From: Neoroseomonas oryzicola
GTDB lineage: Bacteria > Pseudomonadota > Alphaproteobacteria > Acetobacterales > Acetobacteraceae
Assembly: GCF_012163135.1 (NCBI RefSeq)
Contig: NZ_JAAVUP010000006.1
Coordinates: 96,387 to 160,386, forward strand
Direction of reading: 5' to 3'
Length of the DNA: 64,000 bases
The notes under the pieces were generated by a model. The model was not told the origin of the DNA and did not search any database. It saw only the letters and a list, made by a program, of their open reading frames with translations. Below are positions 63,728 through 64,000 of this stretch, in pieces; positions within the stretch are counted from its first letter, which is position 1, and each line of letters begins with the position of its first letter. Both the position numbers and the translations under genes were made by a program.

Positions 63728-63966
63728 GGAGAGGGGCGCCGCCCCTCTCCGAACCTCTCCCCGCCAGAGGCCGAAAGGCCTCTAGACACCATGAATTGGG
63801 TGGTTGGGGGGAGGGGCGTGGCGGAACCGCCGCGGCCGGCGCGCGCGCAGTGCCCCTCCCCCCAACCACCCAAGTATCGGGTCCCGAGGGCCTTTCGGCC
63901 CTCGGGGGGTGGGGGTCCGGGGGGGGCGGGGCCCTCCCCCCCGCGCCCGGCGCCGCCCCTCCGGAC
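63728..63966. repeat. Complex array of inverted repeats at the window end
   Basis: From left to right: GGAGAGGGGC/GCCCCTCTCC (63728-63750), AGAGGCC-GAAA-GGCCTCT (63766-63783, GNRA-type loop), a perfect inverted repeat with 22-base arms (63796-63817 and 63852-63873, 34-base loop), CCCGAGGGCC-TTTC-GGCCCTCGGG (63883-63906, shared with 51488-51509), and a looser GTCCGG/CCGGAC pair (63915-63966). No credible gene occupies the 285 bases after the ATPase start. The array shares modules with the element near 51.5 kb. Confidence 0.75.
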
Positions 63967-64000
63967 ATGGCCGCCCGACTGGGGGCGGGGAGCGTGCGCG

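Noticed and set aside
63967..64000. Possible ATG start at the right edge
   Set aside because: Only eleven codons are visible, no ribosome-binding site is present, and it lies in a hairpin-rich spacer.
63716..64000. Transposon end or attachment site
   Set aside because: The long inverted repeat is suggestive, but no transposase or integrase, target duplication or tRNA is visible.

Overview
The window reads as chromosomal DNA of a very GC-rich alphaproteobacterium. The dense, overlapping gene packing (ATGA and GTGA junctions), two orphan tripartite-tricarboxylate (Bug/TctC) receptors, five multi-gene ABC importers or parts of them, and GC-rich intergenic hairpin repeats together suggest a member of the Acetobacteraceae such as a Roseomonas relative. 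This placement is an inference from style, not a marker-gene result. No rRNA, tRNA, CRISPR array, prophage or insertion sequence was seen. Base composition looks even throughout, so the accessory catabolic genes look resident rather than freshly acquired.

Layout. 1-3.5 kb: the 5' part of a thiamine-diphosphate enzyme diverges from a GntR/FadR regulator across a perfect dyad; then an L-idonate/sorbitol-type dehydrogenase; then a His-rich PadR regulator with a DUF2218 gene. 3.5-11.2 kb: an acyl-CoA cluster (acyl-CoA dehydrogenase, acetyl-CoA hydrolase/transferase-like protein, two class III CoA-transferases, one of them AMACR-like), flanked by two TctC receptors and controlled by an IclR regulator. 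11.2-18.5 kb (minus strand): a complete family-5 peptide-type ABC importer followed by a CocE/X-Pro-type hydrolase. 18.6-20.8 kb: hutF and an IclR regulator.

20.9-46.3 kb: a 25-kb run of 21 same-strand genes with hardly any spacing. First comes an ATP-dependent hydantoinase/oxoprolinase pair (hyuA, hyuB), then a second peptide-type ABC importer with a natural permease-ATPase fusion, an SDR, a three-part flavin/iron-sulfur dehydrogenase of the opine/hydroxyproline/cyanide-synthase type, an enolase-superfamily enzyme and N-formylglutamate amidohydrolase. Then come two complete branched-chain-amino-acid-type (Liv) importers, in opposite internal order, around a GAF protein and a metal-dependent amidohydrolase. 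My reading is that this is a scavenging and degradation island for unidentified amide-, hydantoin- or opine-like nitrogen compounds whose products converge on glutamate. hutF and hutG are present while hutH, hutU and hutI are absent from the window.

46.3-64 kb: class II aldolase-like protein, MBL hydrolase, SDR, MFS exporter, class III aminotransferase, then more ordinary chromosomal genes (nth, DUF2244, nudC, M29 aminopeptidase, Baeyer-Villiger-type monooxygenase, XRE/DUF2975 pair, typA, small exported or membrane proteins, a PfkB kinase and a DevA/LolD-type ATPase). The spaces between these hold several families of strong hairpins, some repeated within the window.
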